Source: JANQSP01 sp965203935 (GTDB lineage: Bacteria > Bdellovibrionota > Bdellovibrionia > Bdellovibrionales > UBA1609). From it: a stretch of DNA of 64,000 bases. The DNA lies in contig OZ241921.1 in the NCBI GenBank assembly GCA_965203935.1, positions 434,001 to 498,000 of the forward strand, in the 5' to 3' direction. Under the pieces are notes generated by a model. The model searched no databases and was not told where the DNA came from. It saw only the letters and a program-made list of their open reading frames with translations. The position numbers were made by a program, and so were the translations under genes. Below are positions 52,804-61,178 of the stretch, in pieces. Within the stretch, counting starts at the first letter, position 1. Each line of letters begins with the position of its first letter.

Positions 52804-53259
52804 GTGGAAAGATACAATAAAATTGAGATTCAAAAAGAGATTGATTCCATTAATAAAGAGATAAACTGTATTCACGAGGATTATTTAGATAAGAATGGGA
52901 AATACAATCATCTGCTTACTAAAGAACCTGTGAATCTTCTGGTGTCTGATTTGTTAAAAAGACAGGAATATTTACAAATCAGAAAAGATATTTTGAATCT
53001 CCAGCATGCGGTTGCTAATTTACAATATAAAGAGCTTACTCTGTATTGTAAGCCGTCTTCAAAAAAAGCGTATAATAAGATTGCAGAAGAATGTAATCAA
53101 TATGATAGCCAAGACGGCAATGGATTTTATTTTAATATAAAAGGAAAAAATGAAAATGAAGTGAGAAAAGAAAAAGAGTTTTTAAAAGAAAATATGAAAA
53201 AATATGATCCAGATGTTTCTTTTGAAGTTCATGATATAGTAAATATCAAAGAATATTAG
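52804..53259 (+). CDS. hypothetical helical protein
   Basis: A 151-aa soluble, charged protein. The first 80 residues are strongly helical, perhaps a coiled-coil hairpin (EIQKEIDSINKEINCI). The remainder is mixed. AAAGGTGGTGAA precedes the GTG start, the same ribosome-site sequence as the two preceding genes. It resembles immunity-type accessory proteins in size and charge, but this is only an impression. Confidence 0.45.
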   Translation: MERYNKIEIQKEIDSINKEINCIHEDYLDKNGKYNHLLTKEPVNLLVSDLLKRQEYLQIRKDILNLQHAVANLQYKELTLYCKPSSKKAYNKIAEECNQYDSQDGNGFYFNIKGKNENEVRKEKEFLKENMKKYDPDVSFEVHDIVNIKEY

Positions 53260-53266
53260 AAACTTT

Positions 53267-53368
53267 ATGAAAAAAACACTGATAAAGCGTGGCTGGGGTA
53301 AGTCGGTTGTGATTTTTAAAAAAAAGTGTGTCGGCAGTCTTTTCCGATGGTCGGGCCCAGGTGTATGA
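53267..53368 (+). pseudogene. fourth zinc-finger copy, frameshifted
   Basis: MKKTLIKRGWGKSVVIFKKK follows the family start. A deletion after KKKCV then shifts the frame, giving GSLFRWSGPGV and a stop. It shares start and phrasing with the 49499 and 49831 genes. Confidence 0.65.
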
Positions 53369-53378
53369 CCTGTTATAT

Positions 53379-53564
53379 TTATTTTGAGTCGCCATTTTTA
53401 AGCTTTTTCAGCTTTTTAACAGAAAGGCCTGTCACTTTGGAGATAAAAGCCAGATCCGCTTTTTCTTTCAGCATATTTAAAACAATTTCCTGTCTGCCTT
53501 CCTGTCTGCCTTCCTGCCGTCCTTCCCAGCGGCCTTTTTCTCTGATATGTTCTCTTATGTCCAT
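53379..53564 (-). CDS. orphan Rpn C-terminal protein (RpnS-like)
   Basis: The ATG at 53564 behind AAAGGAGG gives 61 residues: MDIREHIREKGRWEGRQEG, GRQE repeats, then LAFISKVTGLSVKKLKKL. It is homologous to the C-terminus of the rpn gene at 46332-47354. The nuclease half is absent; upstream, the same frame reads only EEGILPKGG before unrelated sequence. It could act as a free antitoxin or be a relic. Confidence 0.6.
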   Translation of the reverse strand: MDIREHIREKGRWEGRQEGRQEGRQEIVLNMLKEKADLAFISKVTGLSVKKLKKLKNGDSK

Positions 53565-53574
53565 TACTCCTCCT

Positions 53575-53733
53575 TTAGGTAAAATTCCCTCTTCCATTAA
53601 GTTGTTCCGCCTTTTTCCAAGTCTTTAGGTCCAAACCTGTATTATCTATCAAATACTCCAAAATCTTTAAAATCGTGTCCTTTTTTTGTTGCCCCTTCGA
53701 TTGCTTAAACAAATCCTCAACACTTAAGTGCAT
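53575..53733 (-). CDS. short frame upstream of orphan rpnS
   Basis: A 52-codon frame starts MHLSVEDLFKQSKGQQKK and ends just before the AAAGGAGG of the orphan gene. The middle part, ILKILEYLIDNTGLDLKTWK, looks like protein. Possibly a fused relic of another Rpn copy, since its 3' end runs into the GRGNFT/EEGILP junction. Confidence 0.35.
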   Translation of the reverse strand: MHLSVEDLFKQSKGQQKKDTILKILEYLIDNTGLDLKTWKKAEQLNGRGNFT

Positions 53734-53742
53734 AGCTAAAAA

Positions 53743-54558
53743 TCAGGAGATGTTGTGTTCTCTTAAGCAGTCGTTGAGGGAGATTTTTTTGTTTGTTTTG
53801 TCGGAGCGTTTTCCGATGATAAGGGCGCAGGGGATATTAAACTCCCCGGCGGGAAATTTTTTAACCGTGCTTCCTGAAATCACTACTGCATTTTCCGGCA
53901 CTTCTCCCCTGCATACCGGAGCGGAATTTTTAGTGGTGTCAACAATACGGGTGCCGGCGGTAATTAAAACCCCGGCCCCTATCACCGCTCCTTTTCGTAT
54001 CACCGCCCCTTCCACGATAATAGATCGGCTTCCTACAAAAACATCGTCCTCAATAACCACCGGTCGGGCTTGCAAAGGCTCCAGCACTCCGCCTATCCCC
54101 ACCCCGCCTGAAAGGTGTACATTTTTTCCGATTTGTGCGCAGGAGCCTACAGTGGCCCAAGTGTCCACCAATGTTCCTTTATCCACATAGGCCCCAATAT
54201 TTACATAAGAGGGCATTAAAATCGCCCCCCGCGCAATGTGCGCGCCTTTTCGAACAAGAGCATGGGGGACGACACGCACCCCCTCTTTGCCGGTCCATTT
54301 TCTAAGGGGGATTTTATCGTAAAAAGACAGATCTCCGGCAAACACCGGCTCCATTTTTTTTAAACGAAAATAAAGTAAAATGGCTTTTTTAATCCACTCA
54401 TTGACGATCCATTTTTTGTTTTTTTGTTCGCAAACTCTAAGGCGGCCGGTTGTAAGATCTTCAATAATATGTTCCACCTCTTGGGATACAGATCTTAACT
54501 GCTCCTTATCGCTTATGTTTTCAAAAGCTTGGTTTATTTTTTGTTCTGTCTTATTCAT
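53743..54558 (-). CDS. dapD: tetrahydrodipicolinate N-succinyltransferase
   Basis: Succinylates tetrahydrodipicolinate in diaminopimelate and lysine synthesis. The N-terminal helical domain is followed by left-handed beta-helix hexapeptides such as GAILMPSYVNIGAYVDKG, VDTWATVGSCAQIG and HLSGGVGIGGVLEPLQARP. The active-site region VIEDDVFVGSRSI follows. Length is 271 aa. Together with asd it indicates the succinylase diaminopimelate route. Confidence 0.95.
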   Translation of the reverse strand: MNKTEQKINQAFENISDKEQLRSVSQEVEHIIEDLTTGRLRVCEQKNKKWIVNEWIKKAILLYFRLKKMEPVFAGDLSFYDKIPLRKWTGKEGVRVVPHALVRKGAHIARGAILMPSYVNIGAYVDKGTLVDTWATVGSCAQIGKNVHLSGGVGIGGVLEPLQARPVVIEDDVFVGSRSIIVEGAVIRKGAVIGAGVLITAGTRIVDTTKNSAPVCRGEVPENAVVISGSTVKKFPAGEFNIPCALIIGKRSDKTNKKISLNDCLREHNIS

Positions 54559-54650
54559 TAACTCTTCCTTATATATTTGTTTGTAAAAAACTTTTGCTTT
54601 TTGTTTCGTGAGTGCGCTGAGGGTTCAAGGTTTTGCATGCCCTGCCGGGG

Positions 54651-56063
54651 TTATATTTGCCGCGCTCTTTTGTCTACATTTAAGGCCGCCTCTCTCATTA
54701 CTTCAGAAAGGGTGGGGTGCGCGTGAAAGCTTCTGGCAAGGTCCTCACTGCTTCCTCCAAATGTTATTGCTGTTACAGCTTCCGCTATCATGTCAGAGGC
54801 TCTGGGGCCGATAATATGCGCCCCCAAAATGCGGTCTGTATTTGCGTCCGCCAAAATTTTTACAAAGCCGTAAGTGTATCCCAAAGCCTTGGCCCGGCCG
54901 TTGGCGGTAAAAGGAAACTTGCCAGACTTATACTGTATTCCTTCAGTTTTTAATTGCTCTTCGCTTTTGCCGACACTTGCCACTTCCGGCCAAGTGTAAA
55001 TCACCGAAGGCACTGTTTCATAATGAACATGGCCGGGTTTACCTGCGATGGTTTCGGCCACAGCCACCCCTTCTTCTTCCGCCTTATGGGCCAGCATGGC
55101 CCCGCCAATCAGATCGCCGACGGCAAAAATATGAGAGTGCGCTTTTGTTCTCCACTGTTTATCCACAGGCACAAAGCCTTTGGAATCCGGCTGAATACCC
55201 GCTTTTTCCAAGGCAAGATCTTTTGTATAAGGTTTTCTTCCCACAGCAAGCAGAACATAATCCCCTTTTAAAGAAAGATCGTCACCGGCTTTGTTCTTAT
55301 AAAAAAGCTCCACCCCGGATCTCACCTGCCGGGTTTTTTGAACCGCGCTTTCCAAAAGAATATTTATTTTTTGCTTTTGCAAAATTTTTAACAAAGCTCT
55401 GGAAAGCTCTTGATCCATTAAGGGGCAAAGCCGGTCGGCGTATTCCAGCACAGTCACCTCCGTGCCGAGTCGTGACCAAACCGAGGCCATTTCCAAACCG
55501 ATATAGCCTCCTCCCACAATCAAAAGCTTTTTTGGCGGTTTGCTTAAACTTAAAGCTTCAGTGGAGGATATCACCCGCTCATTATCAAAGGGAATATTCG
55601 GTAAATCCCCCGGCGCGCTTCCTGTGGCGAGCATAATATTTTTACCTTCAATCACCTGTTCGCTTAAGCCGTTTGTGACTCTTACCTGATGAGGGGAGAT
55701 AAAAGCCCCTGTCCCCTGAAAGCTGTCAATTTTGTTTTTTTTAAACAGATACTGAATGCCCCCCGTAAGCTCTTTTACGATCCGGCTTTTGCGGTTCATC
55801 ATGGTTTTAAGATCCAAGTAGATGGATGAGGTTTTTACCCCATGAGCGGACAATTCCTCCTTAGCGAAATAATAATGTTCGGAAGAATCCAAAAGAGCTT
55901 TTGAAGGAATACAGCCCACATTCAGGCAGGTGCCGCCCAAGGCGCTTTCTTTTTCCACCACGGCGGTCTTAAGGCTGAGCTGTGCCGCCCTAATAGCTCC
56001 GGTATAGCCTCCTGGCCCCGCACCAATCACAATCAAATCATAACTTTTTTTCACCCCATCCAC
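54651..56063 (-). CDS. lpdA: dihydrolipoyl dehydrogenase
   Basis: FAD/NAD enzyme (E3) that reoxidises lipoamide in 2-oxoacid dehydrogenases or glycine cleavage. The FAD site is VIGAGPGGYTGAIRAAQL and the redox-active disulfide is in GGTCLNVGCIPSKALLD. The NAD site is LLIVGGGYIGLEMASVW, and the C-terminal catalytic pair is in FHAHPTLSEVMREA. Length is 470 aa. It is not next to the E2 at 21 kb but is the likely partner. Confidence 0.96.
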   Translation of the reverse strand: MDGVKKSYDLIVIGAGPGGYTGAIRAAQLSLKTAVVEKESALGGTCLNVGCIPSKALLDSSEHYYFAKEELSAHGVKTSSIYLDLKTMMNRKSRIVKELTGGIQYLFKKNKIDSFQGTGAFISPHQVRVTNGLSEQVIEGKNIMLATGSAPGDLPNIPFDNERVISSTEALSLSKPPKKLLIVGGGYIGLEMASVWSRLGTEVTVLEYADRLCPLMDQELSRALLKILQKQKINILLESAVQKTRQVRSGVELFYKNKAGDDLSLKGDYVLLAVGRKPYTKDLALEKAGIQPDSKGFVPVDKQWRTKAHSHIFAVGDLIGGAMLAHKAEEEGVAVAETIAGKPGHVHYETVPSVIYTWPEVASVGKSEEQLKTEGIQYKSGKFPFTANGRAKALGYTYGFVKILADANTDRILGAHIIGPRASDMIAEAVTAITFGGSSEDLARSFHAHPTLSEVMREAALNVDKRARQI

Positions 56064-56108
56064 CTTTCATCAGTTGATAACAATTAAGAAAAAATCTACT
56101 TATTAAAT

Positions 56109-56930
56109 TTAATCGGGTCTAAGGTTAATTTCCGGGTGTCTGATTTTCAAGTTAGAGCCCTTGGGAGAATTTAAAGCAAATAAAGAATCCCAAAGAAAGG
56201 TATTTACTTGATCTTTATACCATTTTAATGCTTCTTCTGTAATGTTTCGCTTTATTTTACTTTTTTTTGTCTTCTTAATTGTTATAAAGGAGTGTCTGTA
56301 TTTGTAAGCCACTTCGCAAATTACAGTGTGATTTCCGGATTCTATTTTAATGCTGGATAAAATATCAGTAGAACATCTATTTAAAGCATTTTGAAGAGAG
56401 TTATTTCTCTGGTTTACTTCTTCGGTATTTTGTGGGTTATTAAGTGGTTTTGAATAATGTTCACGATAATGTTTAAACAATTTGTTTACAGCATCACTTA
56501 TAGCTTTTTTACTTCCTATGATACTGCATTGTATTAGGATCTCTTTACTTTCTCCTTGCTTTAACAAAAACTCCGGACTGGATTTCGGAAAATAAAAAGA
56601 ACCGACTGAAAGTTCTTTAATAGTATTTCGTTCCACACTTCCAAAGTATTCGGCTTTACAGGTATATGAAGTTTCCTGTGTGTCTTTTTTTTGACTTTTT
56701 AATTCAAAACTGCAATTTGTTATTTGAATACTGATAGGAGAATATACAATTATTTTCGGAAAAAAAACCTCTCCTCTATCTGTTAGTCTGAAAAAAAGAT
56801 CCTTACTCAGCAGTTGCACTTCCAAATGAGTAAAAAATGGAAAAATAACTATCTTAAAGAAGAAAAAGATAGTAATTAACGAAGCCAAAAGCCCGCCAAT
56901 AGATTCAATAAGATTAAAAAAAAAGTCCAT
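56109..56930 (-). CDS. membrane-anchored hypothetical protein
   Basis: A 273-aa protein. The N-terminal membrane segment (about residues 10-33, GGLLASLITIFFFFKIVIF) is followed by a beta-rich domain and a basic KKTKKSKIKRN stretch near 225. No family recognised. It begins 9 bp after the stop of the small gene at 56940, forming a two-gene unit. Confidence 0.5.
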   Translation of the reverse strand: MDFFFNLIESIGGLLASLITIFFFFKIVIFPFFTHLEVQLLSKDLFFRLTDRGEVFFPKIIVYSPISIQITNCSFELKSQKKDTQETSYTCKAEYFGSVERNTIKELSVGSFYFPKSSPEFLLKQGESKEILIQCSIIGSKKAISDAVNKLFKHYREHYSKPLNNPQNTEEVNQRNNSLQNALNRCSTDILSSIKIESGNHTVICEVAYKYRHSFITIKKTKKSKIKRNITEEALKWYKDQVNTFLWDSLFALNSPKGSNLKIRHPEINLRPD

Positions 56931-56939
56931 GTTGTAAAA

Positions 56940-57245
56940 TTAGGAAGCTAAATATTCTTTTAAAGGTTTATTATCCAAAGAGACTTCAGAAACTATACAA
57001 TTATTGTCGTCCACATAAAGTTTTTTAACCATTACATTTTTGTTCCAGATTAAACTTTGAAGCTTATCTTTATTGGATAAAATGTCACTGGATAAAATAT
57101 CAAGATCTTTAACTCTTATAGGGCGACTTTCTTCCGCTGTCATAAAGATACTGCCACTGATAATTTGATTAACCAGCATTTGTTCTTCTTGCCTTTCAAG
57201 CAAGCTGTTTAAATGTTGAGCCTGATATGTTTTCATAACAGCCAT
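56940..57245 (-). CDS. small hypothetical protein
   Basis: A 101-aa soluble protein, helical at first (LNSLLERQEEQMLVNQI), then RPIRVKDLDILSSDIL and a beta-rich end. MKTYQAQHL three codons downstream is an alternative start. Size and position before a larger membrane gene would suit an antitoxin or regulator, but no motif supports this. Confidence 0.45.
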   Translation of the reverse strand: MAVMKTYQAQHLNSLLERQEEQMLVNQIISGSIFMTAEESRPIRVKDLDILSSDILSNKDKLQSLIWNKNVMVKKLYVDDNNCIVSEVSLDNKPLKEYLAS

Positions 57246-57304
57246 TATACATAACTCCGGTCATGCTGTCAAGAATAATATTTCCAGTAATTACATATAG
57301 TTAC

Positions 57305-57593
57305 AGCACTCACAGCCCGTGAAAAACAGACTTTAGTCTCCGCCCGGTTTTTAAAGGGCTGGAGGTGAGTTCGCCTTTGGCGATATTTGAGTAATGGCAA
57401 AACCGGAGCAATAAACTTAAAAAATTGGTAAAGCCAAACAGCATGTCTCAAATAAGGGACTTTTCTTGAACAACAGGATGGTCGTGAAAATCAAATATCG
57501 CCAAACGGCGCCTGTCTGAACCCTCCGGCCCTTTAAAAACCGGGCAGAGAGTGCAAATACGGAACTTTTTCACACCCGACTAAACAGGCTCTA
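57305..57593. repeat. large palindromic element with long interior
   Basis: The ends read GCCCGTGAAAAAC and CTTTTTCACACCCGACTA. The stem at 57343-57365 (CCCGGTTTTTAAAGGGC then TGGAGG) pairs with 57522-57544, and an inner stem pairs GGCGATATTT with AAATATCGCC. About 100 bp of interior differs from all other copies. TGAACCCTCC recalls the constant loop in reverse. Confidence 0.65.
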
Positions 57594-57606
57594 AGACTTG
57601 CTGGGG

Positions 57607-58320
57607 TTAAGGTAAAAGATCTTTATACAGGGGGCGGTATAAATCTTCTGATACGGGAATGCTCAGCTCTTTTGGTGCGACAGGGCTGTTGGTAAACACC
57701 ACCGGCGCGTCGTACATTACAGCCAAAGGGCATTGCTCCGCGCCTTCCCCCATAAGCAACACCGCGGTTACAGCCAAAGCGTCGGCCAAGTTGATTGCAG
57801 TCATACGAAGGGGCCTGCCAAAAAGATCTTTTTGGCCAATCAGGCTTTTAAGCCCCTTAAAACCGCTGTAGGCCAAGGCGGATCCCACAACACCCCGGCG
57901 GAGAGGCAAAGTGCGGGAGTCTGTTATTACCACGGCAAACTCCTTTAAGGAGCATTGTTGTTTGATGGCTTTTACTGTCTTTTCCGCAGAGGCAAAAGGA
58001 TCCGCGGGGTAAAGAATGTACTTTCCTTCTTCAGAGTTGGATTCATCAATACCGGCTGAAGGGGCAAGATGGCCGTGTTTAACAGTTAAGTGAGAGCCGT
58101 AAGCCGTCTCAGCCAAATAATAATCGGCTTCCCGGCGCACCAAATCTTGTTTGCTGATTTTTTGTTTATGGACAGTCCTGCCCTCCGCCAAGCTGATAAT
58201 TTTAGAGGTGACAGCCAATACAGATTTTTCTTTTAATCGGCCTTTTACGCTTTTTAAGATAAAATCCGTAAGGCTCATGCCTTTAGAAAATACACCTGTT
58301 CGAACCGCCTGAGCGCGCAT
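57607..58320 (-). CDS. CofE-like gamma-glutamyl ligase family protein
   Basis: A 237-aa member of the coenzyme F420-0:L-glutamate ligase fold. Seen are VLAVTSKIISLAEGRTV near residue 35, VVITDSRTLPLRRGVVGSAL near 130 and DLFGRPLRMTAINLADALA near 165, in family order. GGGAGGGG lies just before the ATG. No other F420 genes are present, so a folate-type or unknown substrate is as likely as F420. Confidence 0.75.
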   Translation of the reverse strand: MRAQAVRTGVFSKGMSLTDFILKSVKGRLKEKSVLAVTSKIISLAEGRTVHKQKISKQDLVRREADYYLAETAYGSHLTVKHGHLAPSAGIDESNSEEGKYILYPADPFASAEKTVKAIKQQCSLKEFAVVITDSRTLPLRRGVVGSALAYSGFKGLKSLIGQKDLFGRPLRMTAINLADALAVTAVLLMGEGAEQCPLAVMYDAPVVFTNSPVAPKELSIPVSEDLYRPLYKDLLP

Positions 58321-58369
58321 AAGCCCCTCCCATTTTATGTCACTATTACCACAGCTGTTTTACTCGACT

Positions 58370-58459
58370 GAAAGTCATTTTGATGATCTTCAGCCTCGTG
58401 TATTGCTGGAATCCAGATCCCGTAAATCAAGCCTAAAGTAACATACTTTGTCACAGATG
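58370..58459. repeat. hairpin-less element adjoining the next copy
   Basis: It contains CGTGTATTGCTGGAATCCA, as in the copy at 41869-41991, and ends CTTTGTCACAGATGAC directly before the direct repeat of the next element. The left boundary is uncertain. Confidence 0.5.
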
Positions 58460-58611
58460 ACTATTTAATGGCCTGTGAAAAAGCACCTCTTAAGCATTTT
58501 TGTCCAAAGTCTGTGCTGTGAGGGTCCAAGGTATTCCGTCCCGAAACAGTACAGACTTTGGACAAAAACAACTAAAGAACAAGGGTTTGTCACAGGCCAC
58601 TATTTAATGGC
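58460..58611. repeat. palindromic element with 13-bp direct repeats
   Basis: The direct repeat actatttaatggc occurs at 58460-58472 and 58599-58611. The stem at 58497-58514 (TTTTTGTCCAAAGTCTGT) pairs perfectly with 58551-58568. The loop keeps GTGAGGG, CAAGGTATTCCGTCC and GAA. Confidence 0.88.
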
Positions 58612-58737
58612 TTTTAGTATGTTTTTTTGTTGAATTGATGGCTTAAAAAACCTCAAAAGCCTCAAAAGCCTCAAAATTCTGTCAATATTCGTAAAAAAAA
58701 TTAAAGACTTGGGCTTTCCCGGCCGATTGAGTTTAAA

Positions 58738-59886
58738 ATGACAAAAAAACTTCCTTTTTTTATTTTGTTCGCCTTAGGGCTTGTTACCGGCGCGTTTTTT
58801 TACTGGCTGATAAGTTTTTCGCTCGCCTACAGAGCGGAAAACCGGGCGGATAGTTTTCGGCTCATAGCCTCCACAAAAAAAATACAAAATTGCAGTGACA
58901 TAAAAAATCTTAGAAATATGAGTGACAACCCCGTCGCTTTGGATTTTATTTGTTTTATCACGAACACAAAAACAGACACTCATGGAGCAAGCTATAAAAT
59001 AAAATCCACAGTAAAAGTGAGAAAAACAGTCGATTCAGACGAAGTTTCCATCTCCGTAAGAAATAAAATAAAGAGTGCGCAGGACTATGCCACAGAAGCG
59101 GATTACTGTGATGATGACTGCTCAGTGGATCAAAATGTTAACTTAAGCAATCTGCAAAACGCAGGCGCCGTGGCCAATAGGCTGGTGAATGTTATTGAAG
59201 AAATTTTAGACAAAGAAGAGGACAACATCGAAGAAGCTGTGGGTGAAGCCTACAAAAAGAAACTCAAAAAAGAAAAACTTAAAGAAAAAATCGCAAACTG
59301 TGAAGTCAGTAAAAGATCCACTGTAAAATACGAAAGAACAATAAGCCCGGAGGAAAAAATAGAATGTCGAAGAAATCAGCTTGCGGAGATAGAAAACAGC
59401 AAAAAAAGAACAGACTTTTTTCACTCCACCGTAAAACCGGACCTGTGGTATTTGATCAACCAAGACGACGGCCCTATAGATAAATCTTTTTTTCTTAGTG
59501 AGTATATGAGGGAGCTTAAAAGCCCGGACTTTTTCAATCATGATTATTTTTCCGTTAGATCCGCCATAGACACAGCGGAAAAATACAATGACTTAAGGTG
59601 GTTTATGGAAGGTCTGAATGGAGAGCAAAAGACATCAGCTTTAAAAGCTTTAAGCGCGCAACTTCCTCTTTATTTTTACACCAACAGCCATACACCCGCC
59701 GGAAGGCAGGACCGCCGATTTTTGGAAACCGCTTGGAATAAAAATTTTGAACAAAGCCCTTTTCCCTCTTACTATTCTTTGTCTCAGGCGGGCACAAGAA
59801 CTTCCACCGGGGAGGTAAGAATGTCTGCCAATGAATTTCGATCTATTGTTAATTCCCCGGAGTTTAAAAGTTTATACAATAAATAA
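58738..59886 (+). CDS. hypothetical membrane-anchored protein
   Basis: A 382-aa protein with an N-terminal anchor (about residues 5-28, FFILFALGLVTGAFFYWLI) and an extracytoplasmic body. The middle (about 150-230) is a highly charged coiled coil with KKKLKKEKLKEKI. Several Cys lie in YCDDDCS and nearby segments. The C-terminus is aromatic and Ser-rich. No family recognised. Confidence 0.55.
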   Translation: MTKKLPFFILFALGLVTGAFFYWLISFSLAYRAENRADSFRLIASTKKIQNCSDIKNLRNMSDNPVALDFICFITNTKTDTHGASYKIKSTVKVRKTVDSDEVSISVRNKIKSAQDYATEADYCDDDCSVDQNVNLSNLQNAGAVANRLVNVIEEILDKEEDNIEEAVGEAYKKKLKKEKLKEKIANCEVSKRSTVKYERTISPEEKIECRRNQLAEIENSKKRTDFFHSTVKPDLWYLINQDDGPIDKSFFLSEYMRELKSPDFFNHDYFSVRSAIDTAEKYNDLRWFMEGLNGEQKTSALKALSAQLPLYFYTNSHTPAGRQDRRFLETAWNKNFEQSPFPSYYSLSQAGTRTSTGEVRMSANEFRSIVNSPEFKSLYNK

Positions 59887-60031
59887 AAACCCCGGCCCCT
59901 TAAGGCAGGGTTCATAAGTTAAGCCGCCATTAGTAACTTGATGCTTTTCCAGATGCCGAAAAGATTAAGCCCTTTGATGATGCCCTAAAAGGTAATGGCG
60001 GCTTGACTTATGAACCCTATGTAGGGGTTTT
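59886..60031. terminator. long bidirectional hairpin between convergent genes
   Basis: AGGGTTCATAAGT..CCATTA at 59907-59932 pairs with 59993-60018 over 26 bp with one mismatch, and AAAACCCC (59886-59893) pairs with GGGGTTTT (60024-60031). The 60-nt top has a small inner stem. It overlaps the last codons of the minus-strand gene. Probably a terminator, though it is long enough to be a mobile palindrome. Confidence 0.65.
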
Positions 60032-61178
60032 CCTCCTTTGGAGATAAAGCTCCCAAGCTGTTTTTCCATATCAGCCCCTCCATCAGCTGATACTGCAAAA
60101 CCAGCTCTGCATGGTACAGCAAAACCTCCCAATCGGAATAAGAAAGCTGTACAGAAAACAAAGCCTCAAGCTCCACAGAATCTGAAAGGGAAAACACAAG
60201 GGAAGGGGAAACATGAAAAGCGGAATTAAAGGAGTAACCTGAATACGCGCCTTCTTTGCCCTGTGACTCATCGCTATTTTGGCTGTTGGCTCGCTCTTCG
60301 TAATTTTCGATTAAAAAAGAAAGACTGGCAGAAAAAGAAGGGTCAAAGTAAAACGCCCTGTTGTTATCCGAGGTGGAAAGAGCTAAATCCAAAGTAAGGT
60401 CCAGCCAACTGACAGGGCTTTGCCAGTTTATCGCCAAAGCCATGCCGTAAAGCTCATCAGCAGTCCTGCCCCCTTCAAGCTGTGCGCTCAAGGTATCTGT
60501 ATTGTAATAGCCGTAAATTCCCAAGTATGACGGGGATTCGATAGGAGGTTCTAAATTATCCACTGCGCCTTGGGGGTAGGTTTTGTACATAAGCTCAATG
60601 CCGTATTGCTCCTTACTGTAACCGGCCTGAATAAACAGGTTAAACAAAGCATCACCTATATAGTGCGCCATAGGCTGTACATAGTAAGAAGAGCCTATAA
60701 AGCCCCGCCAAGAAAGAAAGCCTGTACTGCCTTGCGCATTATAGGCCGGGCTGAAGGGGGCCGAACCATCATTGTAGTAAAGGCCCAAACCAAAATGATG
60801 AGGCTTCCAGCCTGTTTGAAAAAAGCCAAAATCATGCGCCACTTCCAAGTACAGGTCCCGGACAAAAATCCCCGGGGGAAAGTCTTTGTTTCTCAAACCA
60901 AAACTGATTCCCTCTTGCGGGTAAAATTTCGCCGGTGTCAAGGAAGGCTCCTCCCGCCCGGCCAAGTAAAACCAAGACCGCACACGAACCCCGTCAAAAG
61001 CTTTTATGTCCGGCTTTAGGTGTAGGTTATGAAAAAGCTCCCCCGGACCCCATTTTTCAAAGTCTGTTTTTTGCAGAACATTAAATTCCACTTGGTAGGA
61101 ACCGGTCCAATCCAATACAACAGCCCCGGCCGGAAAGGAGTAAAAGAGGCAAAACAGAAAAATAACAAAGCGCATCAT
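59985..61178 (-). CDS. probable outer-membrane beta-barrel protein
   Basis: A 397-aa protein with a signal peptide (MMRFVIFLFCLFYSFPAGAV). The mature part shows many alternating strands with aromatic girdle residues (HFGLGLYYNDGSA, YLGIYGYYNTDTLSAQLE). It ends YIGFISQAAITF, a barrel-assembly C-terminal Phe. Length and pattern suit a 14-18 strand channel. Substrate unknown. Confidence 0.7.
   Translation of the reverse strand: MMRFVIFLFCLFYSFPAGAVVLDWTGSYQVEFNVLQKTDFEKWGPGELFHNLHLKPDIKAFDGVRVRSWFYLAGREEPSLTPAKFYPQEGISFGLRNKDFPPGIFVRDLYLEVAHDFGFFQTGWKPHHFGLGLYYNDGSAPFSPAYNAQGSTGFLSWRGFIGSSYYVQPMAHYIGDALFNLFIQAGYSKEQYGIELMYKTYPQGAVDNLEPPIESPSYLGIYGYYNTDTLSAQLEGGRTADELYGMALAINWQSPVSWLDLTLDLALSTSDNNRAFYFDPSFSASLSFLIENYEERANSQNSDESQGKEGAYSGYSFNSAFHVSPSLVFSLSDSVELEALFSVQLSYSDWEVLLYHAELVLQYQLMEGLIWKNSLGALSPKEENPYIGFISQAAITF

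Noticed and set aside
53326..53628. Plus-strand frame opposite the orphan Rpn gene
   Set aside because: It is a shadow of the GRQE repeat on the minus strand, where a strong ribosome site and a homologous protein exist.
5602..58611. Interpretation of the constant-loop palindromes as integron attC sites
   Set aside because: attC sites have conserved core sites and extrahelical bases at the stem ends, and a variable loop. Here the loop is constant and the stem varies. No integron integrase or typical cassette array was seen.
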